Shown here piece after piece: positions 9,801-23,200 of a stretch of DNA of 64,000 nt. The translations under genes were made by a program, and so were the position numbers. Source of the stretch: Stomoxys calcitrans (lineage: Eukaryota > Arthropoda > Insecta > Diptera > Muscidae). Below the pieces are notes generated by a model. It saw only the letters and a list, made by a program, of their open reading frames with translations. It was not told the origin of the DNA and made no database searches. Location of the stretch: assembly GCF_963082655.1 (NCBI RefSeq), contig NC_081553.1:60271071-60335070 (forward strand). The letters are read 5' to 3'. Every line of letters begins with the position of its first letter. Position 1 is the first letter of the stretch.

Positions 9801-12800
9801 TTTCCAACTGAAATTTCGATTTCTAATGGATTTTCAGTGAAATTTTTAATTTTTTGATGGAGTCACGAGTTAAGGCCCATTTCCCTCTAGGACGCATAGT
9901 TTAGTAGATACAGCCATTTTAAGTTTTCCAACCGAAATTTCGATTTCTAATGGATTTTCAATGAAATTTTTAATTTTTTGATGGAGTCACGAATTAAGGC
10001 CCATTTCCCTCTAGGACGCATAGTTTAGGAGATACAGCCATTTTAAGTTTTCCAACCGAAATTTCGATTTCTAATGGATTTTCAGTGAAATTTTTAATTT
10101 TTTGATGGAGTCACGAATTAAGGCCCATTTCCCACTAGGACGTATAGTTTAGGAGATACAGCCATTTTAAGTTTTCCAACCTAAATTTCGATTTTTATTG
10201 GATTTTCAATGAAATGGAGTCACGAATTAAGGCCCATTTCCCTCTAGGACGCATAGTTTAGGAGATACAGCCATTTTAAGTTTTCCAACCGAAATTTCGA
10301 TTTCTAATGGATTTTCAATGAAATTTTTAATTTTTTGATGGAGTCACGAATTAAGGCCCATTTCCCTCTAGGACGCATAGTTTAGGAGATACAGCCATTT
10401 TAAGTTTTCCAACCGAAATTTCGATTTTTATTGGATTTTCAATCAAATTTTTATTTTTTTGATTTTCAGTGAAATTTGTAATTTTTTGATGGAGTCACGA
10501 ATTAAGGCCCATTTCCCTCTAGGACGCATAGTTTAGGAGATACAGCCATTTCAAGTTTTCTAACCGAAATTTCGATTTCTAATGGATTTTCAGTGAAATT
10601 TTTAATTTTTTGATGGAGTCACGAATTAAAGCCCATTTCCCTCTAGGACGCATAGTTTAGGAGATACAGCCATTTTAAGTTTTCCAACCGAAATTTCGAT
10701 TTCTAATGGATTTTCAGTGAAATTTTTAATTTTTTGATGGAGTCACGAATTAAGGCCCATTTCCCTCTAGGACGCATAGTTTAGGAGATACAGCCATTTT
10801 AAGTTTTCCAACCGAAATTTCGATTTCTAATGGATTTTCAACGAAATTTTTAATGTTTGATGGAGTCACGAATTAAGGCCCATTTCCCTCTAGGACGCAT
10901 AGTTTAGGAGATACAGCCATTTTAAGTTTTCCAACCGAAATTTCGATTTCTAATGGATTTTGAGTGAAATTTTTAATTTTTTGATGGAGTCACGAATTAA
11001 GGCCCATTTCCCTGGACGCATAGTTTAGGATAGGACGCATAGTTTAGGAGATACAGCCATTTTAAGTTTTCCAACCGAAATTTCGATTTCTAATGGATTT
11101 TCAACGAAATTTTTAATTTTTTGATGGAGTCACGAATTAAGGCCCATTTCCCTCTAGGACGCATAGTTTAGGAGATACAGCCATTTTAAGTTTTCCAACC
11201 GAAATTTCGATTTCTAATGGATTTTCAATGAACATTTTAATTTTTTGATGGAGTCACGAATTAAGGCCCATTTCCCTCTAGGACGCATAGTTTAGGATAG
11301 GACGCATAGTTTAGGAGATACAGCCATTTTAAGTTTTCCAACCGAAATTTCGATTTCTAATGGATTTTCAATGAAATTTTTAATGTTTTGATGGAGTCTC
11401 GAATTAAGGCCCATTTCCCTCTAGGACGCATAGTTTAGGAGATACAGCCATTTTAAGTTTTCCAACCGAAATTTCGATTTCTAATGGATTTTGAGTGAAA
11501 TTTTTAATTTTTTGATGGAGTCACGAATTAAAGCCCATTTCCCTCTAGGACGCATAGTTTAGGAGATACAGCCATTTTAAGTTTTCCAACTGAAATTTCG
11601 ATTTCTAATGGATTTTCAACGAAATTTTTAATTTTTTGATGGAGTCACGAATTAAGGCCCATTTCCCTCTAGGACGCATAGTTTAGGAGATACAGCCATT
11701 TTAAGTTTTCCAACCGAAATTTCGATTTCTAATGGATTTTCATTAGATTTTTTAATTTTTTGATGGAGTCACGAATTAAGGCCCATTTCCCTCTAGGACG
11801 CATAGTTTAGGAGATACAGCCATTTTAAGTTTTCCAACCGAAATTTTGATTTCTAATGGATTTTCAGTGAAATTTTTAATTTTTTGGTGGAGTCACGAAT
11901 TAAGGCCCATTTCCCTCTAGGACGCATAGTTTAGGAGATACAGCCATTTTAAGTTTTACAACCGAAATTTCGATTTCTAATGGATTTTCAATGAAATTTT
12001 TAACTTTTTGATGGAGTCCCGGATTAAGGCCCATTTCCCTCTAGGACGCATAGTTTAGGAGATACAGCCATTTTAAGTTTTCCAACTGAAATTTCGATTT
12101 CTAATGGATTTTCAATGAAATTTTAAATTTTTTGATGGAGTCAACTGAAATTTCGATTTTTATTGGATTTTCAATCAAATTTTTAATTTTTTGATGGAAT
12201 TAAGGCCCATTTCCCTCTAGGACGCATAGTTTAGGAGATAAAGCCATTTTAAGTTTTCCAACTGATGTTTCGATTTTTATTGGATTTTCAGTGAAATTTT
12301 TAATTTTTTGATGGAGTCACGAATTAAGGCCCATTTCCCTCTAGGACGCATAGTTTAGGAGATACAGCCATTTTAAGTTTTCCAACCGAAATTTCGATTT
12401 TTATTGGATTTTCAATGAAATTTTTATTTTTTTGATGGAGTCACGAATTAAGGCCCATTTCCCTCTAGGACGCATAGTTTAGGAGATACAGCCATTTTAA
12501 GTTTTCCAACCAAAATTTCGCTTTCTAATGAATTTTCAATGAAATTTTTATTTTTTTTGATGGAGTCACGAATTAAGGCCCATTTCCCTCTAGGACGCAT
12601 AGTTTAGGAGATACAGCCATTTTAAGTTTTCCAACTGAAATTTCGAATTTTATTGGATTTTCAATGAAATTTATATTTTTTTGATGGAGTCACGAATTAA
12701 GGCCCATTTCCCTCTAGGACGCATAGTTTAGGAGATACAGCCATTTTAAGTTTTTCAACCGAAATTTCGATTTCTAATGGATTTTCAATGAAATTTTTAA

Positions 12801-13281
12801 TTTTTTGATGGAGTCGCGAATTAAGGCCCATTTCCCTCTAGGACGCATAGTTTAGGAGATACAGCCATTTTAAGTTTTCCAACCGAAATTTCGATTTCTA
12901 ATGGATTTTTATTGAAATTTTTAATTTTTTGATGGAGTCACGAATTAAGGCCCATTTCCCTCTAGGACGCATAGTTTAGGAGATACAGCCATTTTAAGTT
13001 TTACAACCGAAATTTCGATTTCTAATGGATTTTCAGTGAAATTTTTAATTTTTTGATGGAGTCACGAATTAAGGCCCATTTCCCTCTAGGACGCATAGAT
13101 TAGGAGATACAGCCATTTTAAGTTTTCCAACTGAAATTTCGATTTCTAATGGATTTTCAGTGAAATTTTTAATTTTTTGATGGAGTCACGAATTAAGGCC
13201 CATTTCCCTCTAGGACGCATAGTTTAGGAGATACAGCCATTTTAAGTTTTCCAACCGAAATTTCGATTTCTAATGGATTTT

Positions 13282-16200
13282 CAACTAAATTTTTAATTTT
13301 TTGATGGAGTCACGAATTAAGGCCCATTTTCCTCTAGGACGCATAGTTTAGGAAATACAGCCATTTTAAGTTTTCCAACCGAAATTTCGATTTCTAATGG
13401 ATTTTCAATTAAAATTTTAAATTTTTTGATGGAGTCACGAATTAAGGCCCATTTCCCTCTAGGATGCATAGTTTAGCAGATACAGCCATTTTAAGTTTTC
13501 CAACCGAAATTTCGATTTCTAATGGATTTTCAGTGAAATTTTTAATTTTTTGATGGAGTCACGAATTAAGGCCCATTTCCCTCTAGGACGCATAGTTTAG
13601 GAGATACAGCCATTTTAAGTTTTCCAACCGAAATTTCGATTTCTAATGGATTTTCAGTGAAATTTTTAATTTTTTGATGGAGTCACGAATTAAGGCCCAT
13701 TTTCCTCTAGGACGCATAGTTTAGGAGATACAGCCATTTTAAGTTTTCCAACCGAAATTTCGATTTCTAATGGATTTTCAATGAAATTTTAAATTTTTTG
13801 ATGGAGTCACGAATTAAGGCCCATTTCCCTCTAGGACGCATAGTTTAGAAGATACAGCCATTTTAAGTTTTCCAACCGAAATTTCGATTTCTAATGGATT
13901 TTCAGTGAAATTTTTAATTTTTTGATGGAGTCACGAATTAAGGCCCATTTCCCTCTAGGACGCATAGTTTAGGAGATACAGCCATTTTAAGTTTTACAAC
14001 CGAAATTTCGATTTCTAATGGATTTTCAGGGAAATTTTTAATTTTTTGATGGAGTCACGAATGAAGGCCCATTTCCCTCTAGGACGCATAGTTTAGGAGA
14101 TACAGCCATTTTAAGTTTTCCAACCGAAATTTCGATTTCTAATGGATTTTCAGTGAAATTTTTAATTTTTTGATGGAGTCACGAATTAAGGCCCATTTCC
14201 CTCTAGGACGCATAGTTTAGGAGATACAGCCATTTTAAGTTTTCCAACCGAAATTTCGATTTCTAATGGATTTTCAACTAAATTTTTAATTTTTTGATGG
14301 AGTCACGAATTAAGGCCCATTTTCCTCTAGGACGCATAGTTTAGGAAATACAGCCATTTTAAGTTTTCCAACCGAAATTTCGATTTCTAATGGATTTTCA
14401 ATGAAATTTAAAATTTTTTGATGGAGTCAAGAATTAAGGCCCATTTCCCTCTAGGACGCATAGTTTAGGAGATACAGCCATTTTAAGTTTTCCAACCGAA
14501 ATTTCGATTTCTAATGGATTTTCAGTGAAATTTTTAATTTTTTGATGGAGTCACGAATTAAGGCCCATTTCCCTCTAGGACGCATAGTTTAGGAGATACA
14601 GCCATTTTAAGTTTTCCAACTAAAATTTAGATTTTTAGTGGATTTTTAATGAAATTTCTTATTTTTTGATGGAGTCACGAATTAAGGCCCATTTCCCTCT
14701 AGGACGCATAGTTTAGGAGATACAGCCATTTTAAGTTTTCCAACCGAAATTTCGATTTCTAATGGATTTTCAGTGAAATTTTTAATTTTTTGATGGAGTC
14801 ACGAATTAAGGCCCATTTCCCTCTAGGACGCATAGTTTAGGAGATACAGCCATTTTAAGTTTTCCAACCGAAATTTCGAAATTTTTAATTTTTTGATGGA
14901 GTCATGAATTAAGGCCCATTTCCCTCTAGGACGCATAGTTTAGGAGATACAGCCATTTTAAGTTTTACAACCGAAATTTCGATTTCTAATGGATTTTCAG
15001 TGAAATTTTTAATTTTTTGATGGAGTCACGAATGAAGGCCCATTTCCCTCTAGGACGCATAGTTTAGGAGATACAGCCATTTTAAGTTTTCCAACCGAAA
15101 TTTCGATTTCTAATGGATTTTCAGTGAAATTTTTAAATTTTTGATGGAGTCAAGAATTAAGGCCCATTTCCCTCTAGGACGCATCGTTTAGGAGATACAG
15201 CCATTTTAAGTTTTCCAACTGAAATTTCGATTTTTTCGAATTAAGGCCCATTTCCCTCTAGGACGTATAGTTTAGGAGATACAGCCATTTTAAGTTTTCC
15301 AACCGAAATTTCGATTTCTAATGGATTTTCAGTGAAATTTTTAATTTTTTGATGGAGTCACGAATTAAGGCCCATTTCCCTCTAGGACGCATAGTTTAGG
15401 AGATACAGCCATTTTAAGTTTTCCAACCGAAATTTCGATTTCTAATGGATTTTCAGTGAAATTTTTAATTTTTTGATGGAGTCACGAATTAAGGCCCATT
15501 TTCCTCTAGGACGCATAGTTTAGGAGATACAGCCATTTTAAGTTTTCCAACCGAAATTTCGATTTCTAATGGATTTTCAATGAAATTTTAAATTTTTTGA
15601 TGGAGTCACGAATTAAGGCCCATTTCCCTCTAGGACGCATAGTTTAGGAGATACAGCCATTTTAAGTTTTCCAACCGAAATTTCGATTTCTAATGGATTT
15701 TCAGTGAAATTTTTAATTTTTTGATGGAGTCACGAATTAAGGCCCATTTCCCTCTAGGACGCATAGTTTAGGAGATACAGCCATTTTAAGTTTTCCAACC
15801 GAAATTTCGATTTCTAATGGATTTTCAGTGAAATTTTTAATTTTTTGATGGAGTCACGAATTAAGGCCCATTTCCCTCTAGGACGCATAGTTTAGGAGAT
15901 ACAGCCATTTTAAGTTTTCCAACCGAAATTTCGATTTCTAATGGATTTTCAGTGAAATTTTTAATTATTTAATGGAGTCACGAATTAAGGCCCATTTCCC
16001 TCTAGGACGCATAGTTTAGGAGATACAGCCATTTTAAGTTTTCCAACCGAAATTTCGATTTCTAATGGATTTTCAGTGAAATTTTTAATTTTTTGATGGA
16101 GTCACGAATGAAGGCCCATTTCCCTCTAGGACGCATAGTTTAGGAGATACAGCCATTTTAAGTTTTCCAACTGAAAATTCGATTTCTAATGGATTTTCAA

Positions 16201-17189
16201 TGATATTTTTAATTTTTTGATGGAGTCACGAATTAAGGCCCATTTCCCTCTAGGACGCATAGTTTAGAAGATACAGCCATTTTAAGTTTTCCAACTGAAA
16301 ATTCGATTTCTAATGGATTTTCAGTGAAATTTTTAATTTTTTGATGGAGTCACGAATTAAGGCCCATTTTCCTCTAGGACGCATAGTTTAGGAGATACAG
16401 CCATTTTAAGTTTTCCAACCGAAATTTCGATTTCTAATGGATTTTCAATGAAATTTTAAATTTTTTGATGGAGTCACGAATTAAGGCCCATTTCCCTCTA
16501 GGACGCATAGTTTAGGAGATACAGCCATTTTAAGTTTTCCAACCGAAATTTCGATTTCTAATGGATTTTCAGTGAAATTTTTAATTTTTTGATGGAGTCA
16601 CGAATTAAGGCCCATTTCCCTCTAGGACGCATAGTTTAGGAGATACAGCCATTTTAAGTTTTCCAACCGAAATTTCGATTTCTAATGGATTTTCAGTGAA
16701 ATTTTTAATTTTTTGATGGAGTCACGAATTAAGGCCCATTTCCCTCTAGGACGCATAGTTTAGGAGATACAGCCATTTTAAGTTTTCCAACCGAAATTTC
16801 GATTTCTAATGGATTTTCAGTGAAATTTTTAATTTTTTGATGGAGTCACGAATTAAGGCCCATTTCCCTCTAGGACGCATAGTTTAGGAGATACAGCCAT
16901 TTTAAGTTTTACAACCGAAATTTCGATTTCTAATGGATTTTCAGTGAAATTTTTAATTTTTTGATGGAGTCACGAATTAAGGCCCATTTCCCTCTAGGAC
17001 GCATAGTTTAGGAGATACAGCCATTTTAAGTTTTCCAACCGAAATTTCGATTTCTAATGGATTTTCAGTGAAATTTTTAATTTTTTGATGGAGTCACGAA
17101 TTAAGGCCCATTTCCCTCTAGGACGCATAGTTTAGGAGATACAGCCATTTTAAGTTTTCCAACCGAAATTTCGATTTCTAATGGATTTT
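13282..17189. repeat. Earlier relatives of the 14-mer higher-order unit
   Basis: The signature monomer pair (CAACTAAAT followed by CCCATTTTCC and GGAAATACAGCC) appears at 13282 and 14275, 993 bp (eight monomers) apart. The next-monomer variant CAATTAAAATTTTAAA is present at 13407 but replaced at 14400. A shared variant, TTTAGAAGATACAGCC, occurs near 13845. These look like less regular ancestors of the unit that becomes tandem at 17190. Confidence 0.65.
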
Positions 17190-20100
17190 CAACTAAATTT
17201 TTAATTTTTTGATGGAGTCACGAATTAAGGCCCATTTTCCTCTAGGACGCATAGTTTAGGAAATACAGCCATTTTAAGTTTTCCAACCGAAATTTCGATT
17301 TCTAATGGATTTTCAATTAAAATTTTAAATTTTTTGATGGAGTCACGAATTAAGGCCCATTTCCCTCTAGGATGAATAGTTTAGGAGATACAGCCATTTT
17401 AAGTTTTCCAACCGAAATTTCGATTTCTAATGGATTTTCAGTGAAATTTTTAATTTTTTGATGGAGTCACGAATTAAGGCCCATTTCCCTCTAGGACGCA
17501 TAGTTTAGGAGATACAGCCATTTTAAGTTTTCCAACCGAAATTTCGATTTCTAATGGATTTTCAGTGAAATTTTTAATTTTCTGATGGAGTCACGAATTA
17601 AGGCCCATTTTCCTCTAGGACGCATAGTTTAGGAGATACAGCCATTTTAAGTTTTCCAACCGAAATTTCGATTTCTAATGGATTTTCAATGAAATTTTAA
17701 ATTTTTTGATGGAGTCACGAATTAAGGCCCATTTCCCTCTAGGACGCATAGTTTAGAAGATACAGCCATTTTAAGTTTTCCAACCGAAATTTCGATTTCT
17801 AATGGATTTTCAGTGAAATTTTTAATTTTTTGATGGAGTCACGAATTAAGGCCCATTTCCCTCTAGGACGCATAGTTTAGGAGATACAGCCATTTTAAGT
17901 TTTCCAACCGAAATTTCGATTTCTAATGGATTTTCAGTGAAATTTTTAATTATTTAATGGAGTCACGAATTAAGGCCCATTTCCCTCTAGGACGCATAGT
18001 TTAGGAGATACAGCCATTTTAAGTTTTCCAACCGAAATTTCGATTTCTAATGGATTTTCAGTGAAATTTTTAATTTTTTGATGGAGTCACGAATTAAGGC
18101 CCATTTCCCTCTAGGACGCATAGTTTAGGAGATACAGCCATTTTAAGTTTTCCAACCGAAATTTCGATTTCTAATGGATTTTCAGTGAAATTTTTAATTA
18201 TTTAATGGAGTCACGAATTAAGGCCCATTTCCCTCTAGGACGCATAGTTTAGGAGATACAGCCATTTTAAGTTTTCCAACCGAAATTTCGATTTCTAATA
18301 GATTTTCAGTGAAATTTTTAATTTTTTGATGGAGTCACGAATTAAGGCCCATTTCCCTCTAGGACGCATAGTTTAGGAGATACAGCCATTTTAAGTTTTA
18401 CAACCGAAATTTCGATTTCTAATGGATTTTCAGTGAAATTTTGAATTTTTTGATGGAGTCACGAATTAAGGCCCATTTCCCTCTAGGACGCATAGTTTAG
18501 GAGATACAGCCATTTTAAGTTTTCCAACCGAAATTTCGATTTCTAATGGATTTTCAGTGAAATTTTTAATTTTTTGATGGAGTCACGAATTAAGGCCCAT
18601 TTCCCTCTAGGACGCATAGTTTAGGAGATACAGCCATTTTAAGTTTTACAACCGAAATTTCGATTTCTAATGGATTTTCAGTGAAATTTTTAATTTTTTG
18701 ATGGAGTCACGAATTAAGGCCCATTTCCCTCTAGGACGCATAGTTTAGGAGATACAGCCATTTTAAGTTTTCCAACCGAAATTTCGATTTCTAATGGATT
18801 TTCAGTGAAATTTTTAATTTTTTGATGGAGTCACGAATTAAGGCCCATTTCCCTCTAGGACGCATAGTTTAGGAGATACAGCCATTTTAAGTTTTCCAAC
18901 CGAAATTTCGATTTCTAATGGATTTTCAACTAAATTTTTAATTTTTTGATGGAGTCACGAATTAAGGCCCATTTTCCTCTAGGACGCATAGTATAGGAAA
19001 TACAGCCATTTTAAGTTTTCCAACCGAAATTTCGATTTCTAATGGATTTTCAATTAAAATTTTAAATTTTTTGATGGAGTCACGAATTAAGGCCCATTTC
19101 CCTCTAGGATGAATAGTTTAGGAGATACAGCCATTTTAAGTTTTCCAACCGAAATTTCGATTTCTAATGGATTTTCAGTGAAATTTTTAATTTTTTGATG
19201 GAGTCACGAATTAAGGCCCATTTCCCTCTAGGACGCATAGTTTAGGAGATACAGCCATTTTAAGTTTTCCAACCGAAATTTCGATTTCTAATGGATTTTC
19301 AGTGAAATTTTTAATTTTTTGATGGAGTCACGAATTAAGGCCCATTTTCCTCTAGGACGCATAGTTTAGGAGATACAGCCATTTTAAGTTTTCCAACCGA
19401 AATTTCGATTTCTAATGGATTTTCAATGAAATTTTAAATTTTTTGATGGAGTCACGAATTAAGGCCCATTTCCCTCTAGGACGCATAGTTTAGAAGATAC
19501 AGCCATTTTAAGTTTTCCAACCGAAATTTCGATTTCTAATGGATTTTCAGTGAAATTTTTAATTTTTTGATGGAGTCACGAATTAAGGCCCATTTCCCTC
19601 TAGGACGCATAGTTTAGGAGATACAGCCATTTTAAGTTTTCCAACCGAAATTTCGATTCTAATGGATTTTCAGTGAAATTTTTAATTATTTAATGGAGTC
19701 ACGAATTAAGGCCCATTTCCCTCTAGGACGCATAGTTTAGGAGATACAGCCATTTTAAGTTTTCCAACCGAAATTTCGATTTCTAATGGATTTTCAGTGA
19801 AATTTTTAATTTTTTGATGGAGTCACGAATTAAGGCCCATTTCCCTCTAGGACGCATAGTTTAGGAGATACAGCCATTTTAAGTTTTCCAACCGAAATTT
19901 CGATTTCTAATGGATTTTCAGTGAAATTTTTAATTTTTTGATGGAGTCACGAATTAAGGCCCATTTCCCTCTAGGACGCATAGTTTAGGAGATACAGCCA
20001 TTTTAAGTTTTCCAACCGAAATTTCGATTTCTAATGGATTTTCAACTAAATTTTTAATTTTTTGATGGAGTCACGAATTAAGGCCCATTTTCCTTTAGGA

Positions 20101-20225
20101 CGCATAGTTTTGGAAATACAGCCATTTTAAGTTTTCCAACCGAAATTTCGATTTCTAATGGATTTTCAATTAAAATTTTAAATTTTTTGATGGAGTCACG
20201 AATTAAGGCCCATTTCCCTCTAGGA
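17190..20225. repeat. 1,737-bp (14-monomer) higher-order repeat
   Basis: Four independent marker variants repeat at the same offset: CAACTAAAT at 17190 and 18927, CAATTAAAATTTT at about 17315 and 19051, GATGAATAG at 17371 and 19108, and AATTATTTAATGG at about 17950 and 19687. All give 1,736-1,737 bp, which is 14 x 124. A third, partial copy starts at 20043 after a shorter interval, so the second copy has lost about five monomers. A further CAACTAAAT is at 20550. Confidence 0.88.
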
Positions 20226-23200
20226 TGCATAGTTTAGGAGATACAGCCATTTTAAGTTTTCCAACCGAAATTTCGATTTCTAATGGATTTTCAGTGAAAT
20301 TTTTAATTTTTTGATGGAGTCACGAATTAAGGCCCATTTCCCTCTAGGACGCATAGTTTAGAAGATACAGCCATTTTAAGTTTTCCAACCGAAATTTCGA
20401 TTTCTAATGGATTTTCAATGAAATTTTAAATTTTTTGATGGAGTCACGAATTAAGGCCCATTTCCCTCTAGGACGCATAGTTTAGGAGATACAGCCATTT
20501 TAAGTTTTCCAACCGAAATTTCGATTTCTAATGGATTTTCAACTAAATTTTTAATTTTTTGATGGAGTCACGAATTAAGGCCCATTTTCCTCTAGGACGC
20601 ATAGTTTAGGAAATACAGCCATTTTAAGTTTTCCAACCGAAATTTCGATTTCTAATGGATTTTCAATGAAATTTTAAATTTTTTGATGGAGTCACGAATT
20701 AAGGCCCATTTCCCTCTAGGATGCATAGTTTAGGAGATACAGCCATTTTAAGTTTTCCAACCGAAATTTCGATTGGATTTTCAGTGAAATTTTTAATTTT
20801 TTGATGGAGTCACGAATTAAGGCCCATTTCCCTCTAGGACGCATAGTTTAGGAGATACAGCCATTTTAAGTTTTACAACCGAAATTTCGATTTCTAATGG
20901 ATTTTCAACGAAATTTTTAATTTTTTGATGGAGTCAAGAATTAAGGCCCATTTCCCTCTAGGACGCATAGTTTAGGAGATACAGCCACTTTAAGTTTTCC
21001 AACCGAAATTTCGATTTCTAATGGATTTTCAGTGAAATTTTGAATTTTTTGATGGAGTCACGAATGAAGGCCCATTTCCCTCTAGGACGCATAGTTTAGG
21101 AGATACAGCCATTTTAAGTTTTCCAACCGAAATTTCGATTTCTAATGGATTTTCAGTGAAATTTTTAATTTTTTGATGGAGTCACGAATGAAGGCCCATT
21201 TCCCTCTAGGACGCATAGTTTAGGAGATACAGCCATTTTAAGTTTTCCAACCGAAATTTCGATTTCTAATGGATTTTCAGTGAAATTTTTAATTTTTTGA
21301 TGGAGTCAAGAATTAAGGCCCATTTCCCTCTAGGACGCATCGTTTAGGCGATACTGCCATTTTAAGTTTTCCAACTGAAATTTCGATTTTTTCGAATTAA
21401 GGCCCATTTCCCTCTAGGACGTATAGTTTAGGAGATACAGCCATTTTAAGTTTTCCAACCGAAATTTCGATTTCTAATGGATTTTCAACGAAATTTTTAA
21501 TTTTTTGATGGAGTCACGAATTAAGGCCCATTTCCCTCTAGGACGCATAGTTTAGGAGATACAGCCATTTTAAGTTTTCCAACCGAAATTTCGATTTCTA
21601 ATGGATTTTCAACGAAATTTTTAATTTTTTGATGGAGTCACGAATTAAGGCCCATTTCCCTCTAGGACGCATAGTTTAGGAAATACAGCCATGTTAAGTT
21701 TTCCAACCGAAATTTCGATTTCTAATGGATTTTCAATGAAATTTTAAATTTTTTGATGGAGTCACGAATTAAGGCCCATTTCCCTCTAGGACGCATAGTT
21801 TAGGAGATACAGCCATTTTAAGTTTTCCAACCGAAATTTCGATTTCTAATGGATTTTCAATGAAATTTTAAATTTTTTGATGGAGTCACGAATTAAGGCC
21901 CATTTCCCTCTAGGACGCATAGTTTAGGAGATACAGCCATTTTAAGTTTTCCAACCGAAATTTCGATTTCTAATGGATTTTCAATGAAATTTTTAATTTT
22001 TTGATGGAGTCACGAATGAAGGCCCATTTCCCTCTAGGACGCATAGTTTAGGAGATACAGCCATTTTAAGTTTTCCAACCGAAATTTCGATTTCTAATGG
22101 ATTTTCAATGAAATTTTAAATTTTTTGATGGAGTCACGAATTAAGGCCTATTTCCCTCTAGGACGCATAGTTTAGGAGATACAACCATTTTAAGTTTTCC
22201 AACCGAAATTTCGATTTCTAATGGATTTTCAATGAAATTTTAAATTTTTTGATGGAGTCACGAATTAAGGCCCATTTCCCTCTAGGACGCATAGTTTAGG
22301 AGATACAGCCATTTTAAGTTTTCCAACCGAAATTTCGATTTCTAATGGATTTTCAATGAAATTTTAAATTTTTTGATGGAGTCACGAATTAAGGCCCATT
22401 TCCCTCTAGGACGTATAGTTTAGGAGATACAGCCATTTTAAGTTTTCCAACCGAAATTTCGATTTCTAATGGATTTTCAATGAAATTTTAAATTTTTTGA
22501 TGGAGTCACGAATTAAGGCCCATTTCCCTCTAGGACGCATAGTTTAGGAGATACAGCCATTTTAAGTTTTCCAACCGAAATTTCGATTTCTAATGGATTT
22601 TCAACGAAATTTTTAATTTTTTGATGGAGTCACGAATTAAGGCCCATTTCCCTCTAGGACGCATAGTTTAGGAAATACAGCCATTTTAAGTTTTCCAACC
22701 GAAATTTCGATTTCTAATGGATTTTCAATGAAATTTTAAATTTTTTGATGGAGTCACGAATTAAGGCCCATTTCCCTCTAGGACGCATAGTTTAGGAGAT
22801 ACAGCCATTTTAAGTTTTCCAACCGAAATTTCGATTTCTAATGGATTTTCAATGAAATTTTAAATTTTTTGATGGAGTCACGAATTAAGGCCCATTTCCC
22901 TCTAGGACGCATAGTTTAGGAGATACAGCCATTTTAAGTTTTCCAACCGAAATTTCGATTTCTAATGGATTTTCAATGAAATTTTAAATTTTTTGATGGA
23001 GTCACGAATTAAGGCCCATTTCCCTCTAGGACGCATAGTTTAGGAGATACAGCCATTTTAAGTTTTCCAACCGAAATTTCGATTTCTAATGGATTTTCAA
23101 TGAAATTTTTAATTTTTTGATGGAGTCACGAATGAAGGCCCATTTCCCTCTAGGACGCATATTTTAGGAGATACAGCCATTTTAAGTTTTCCAACCGAAA

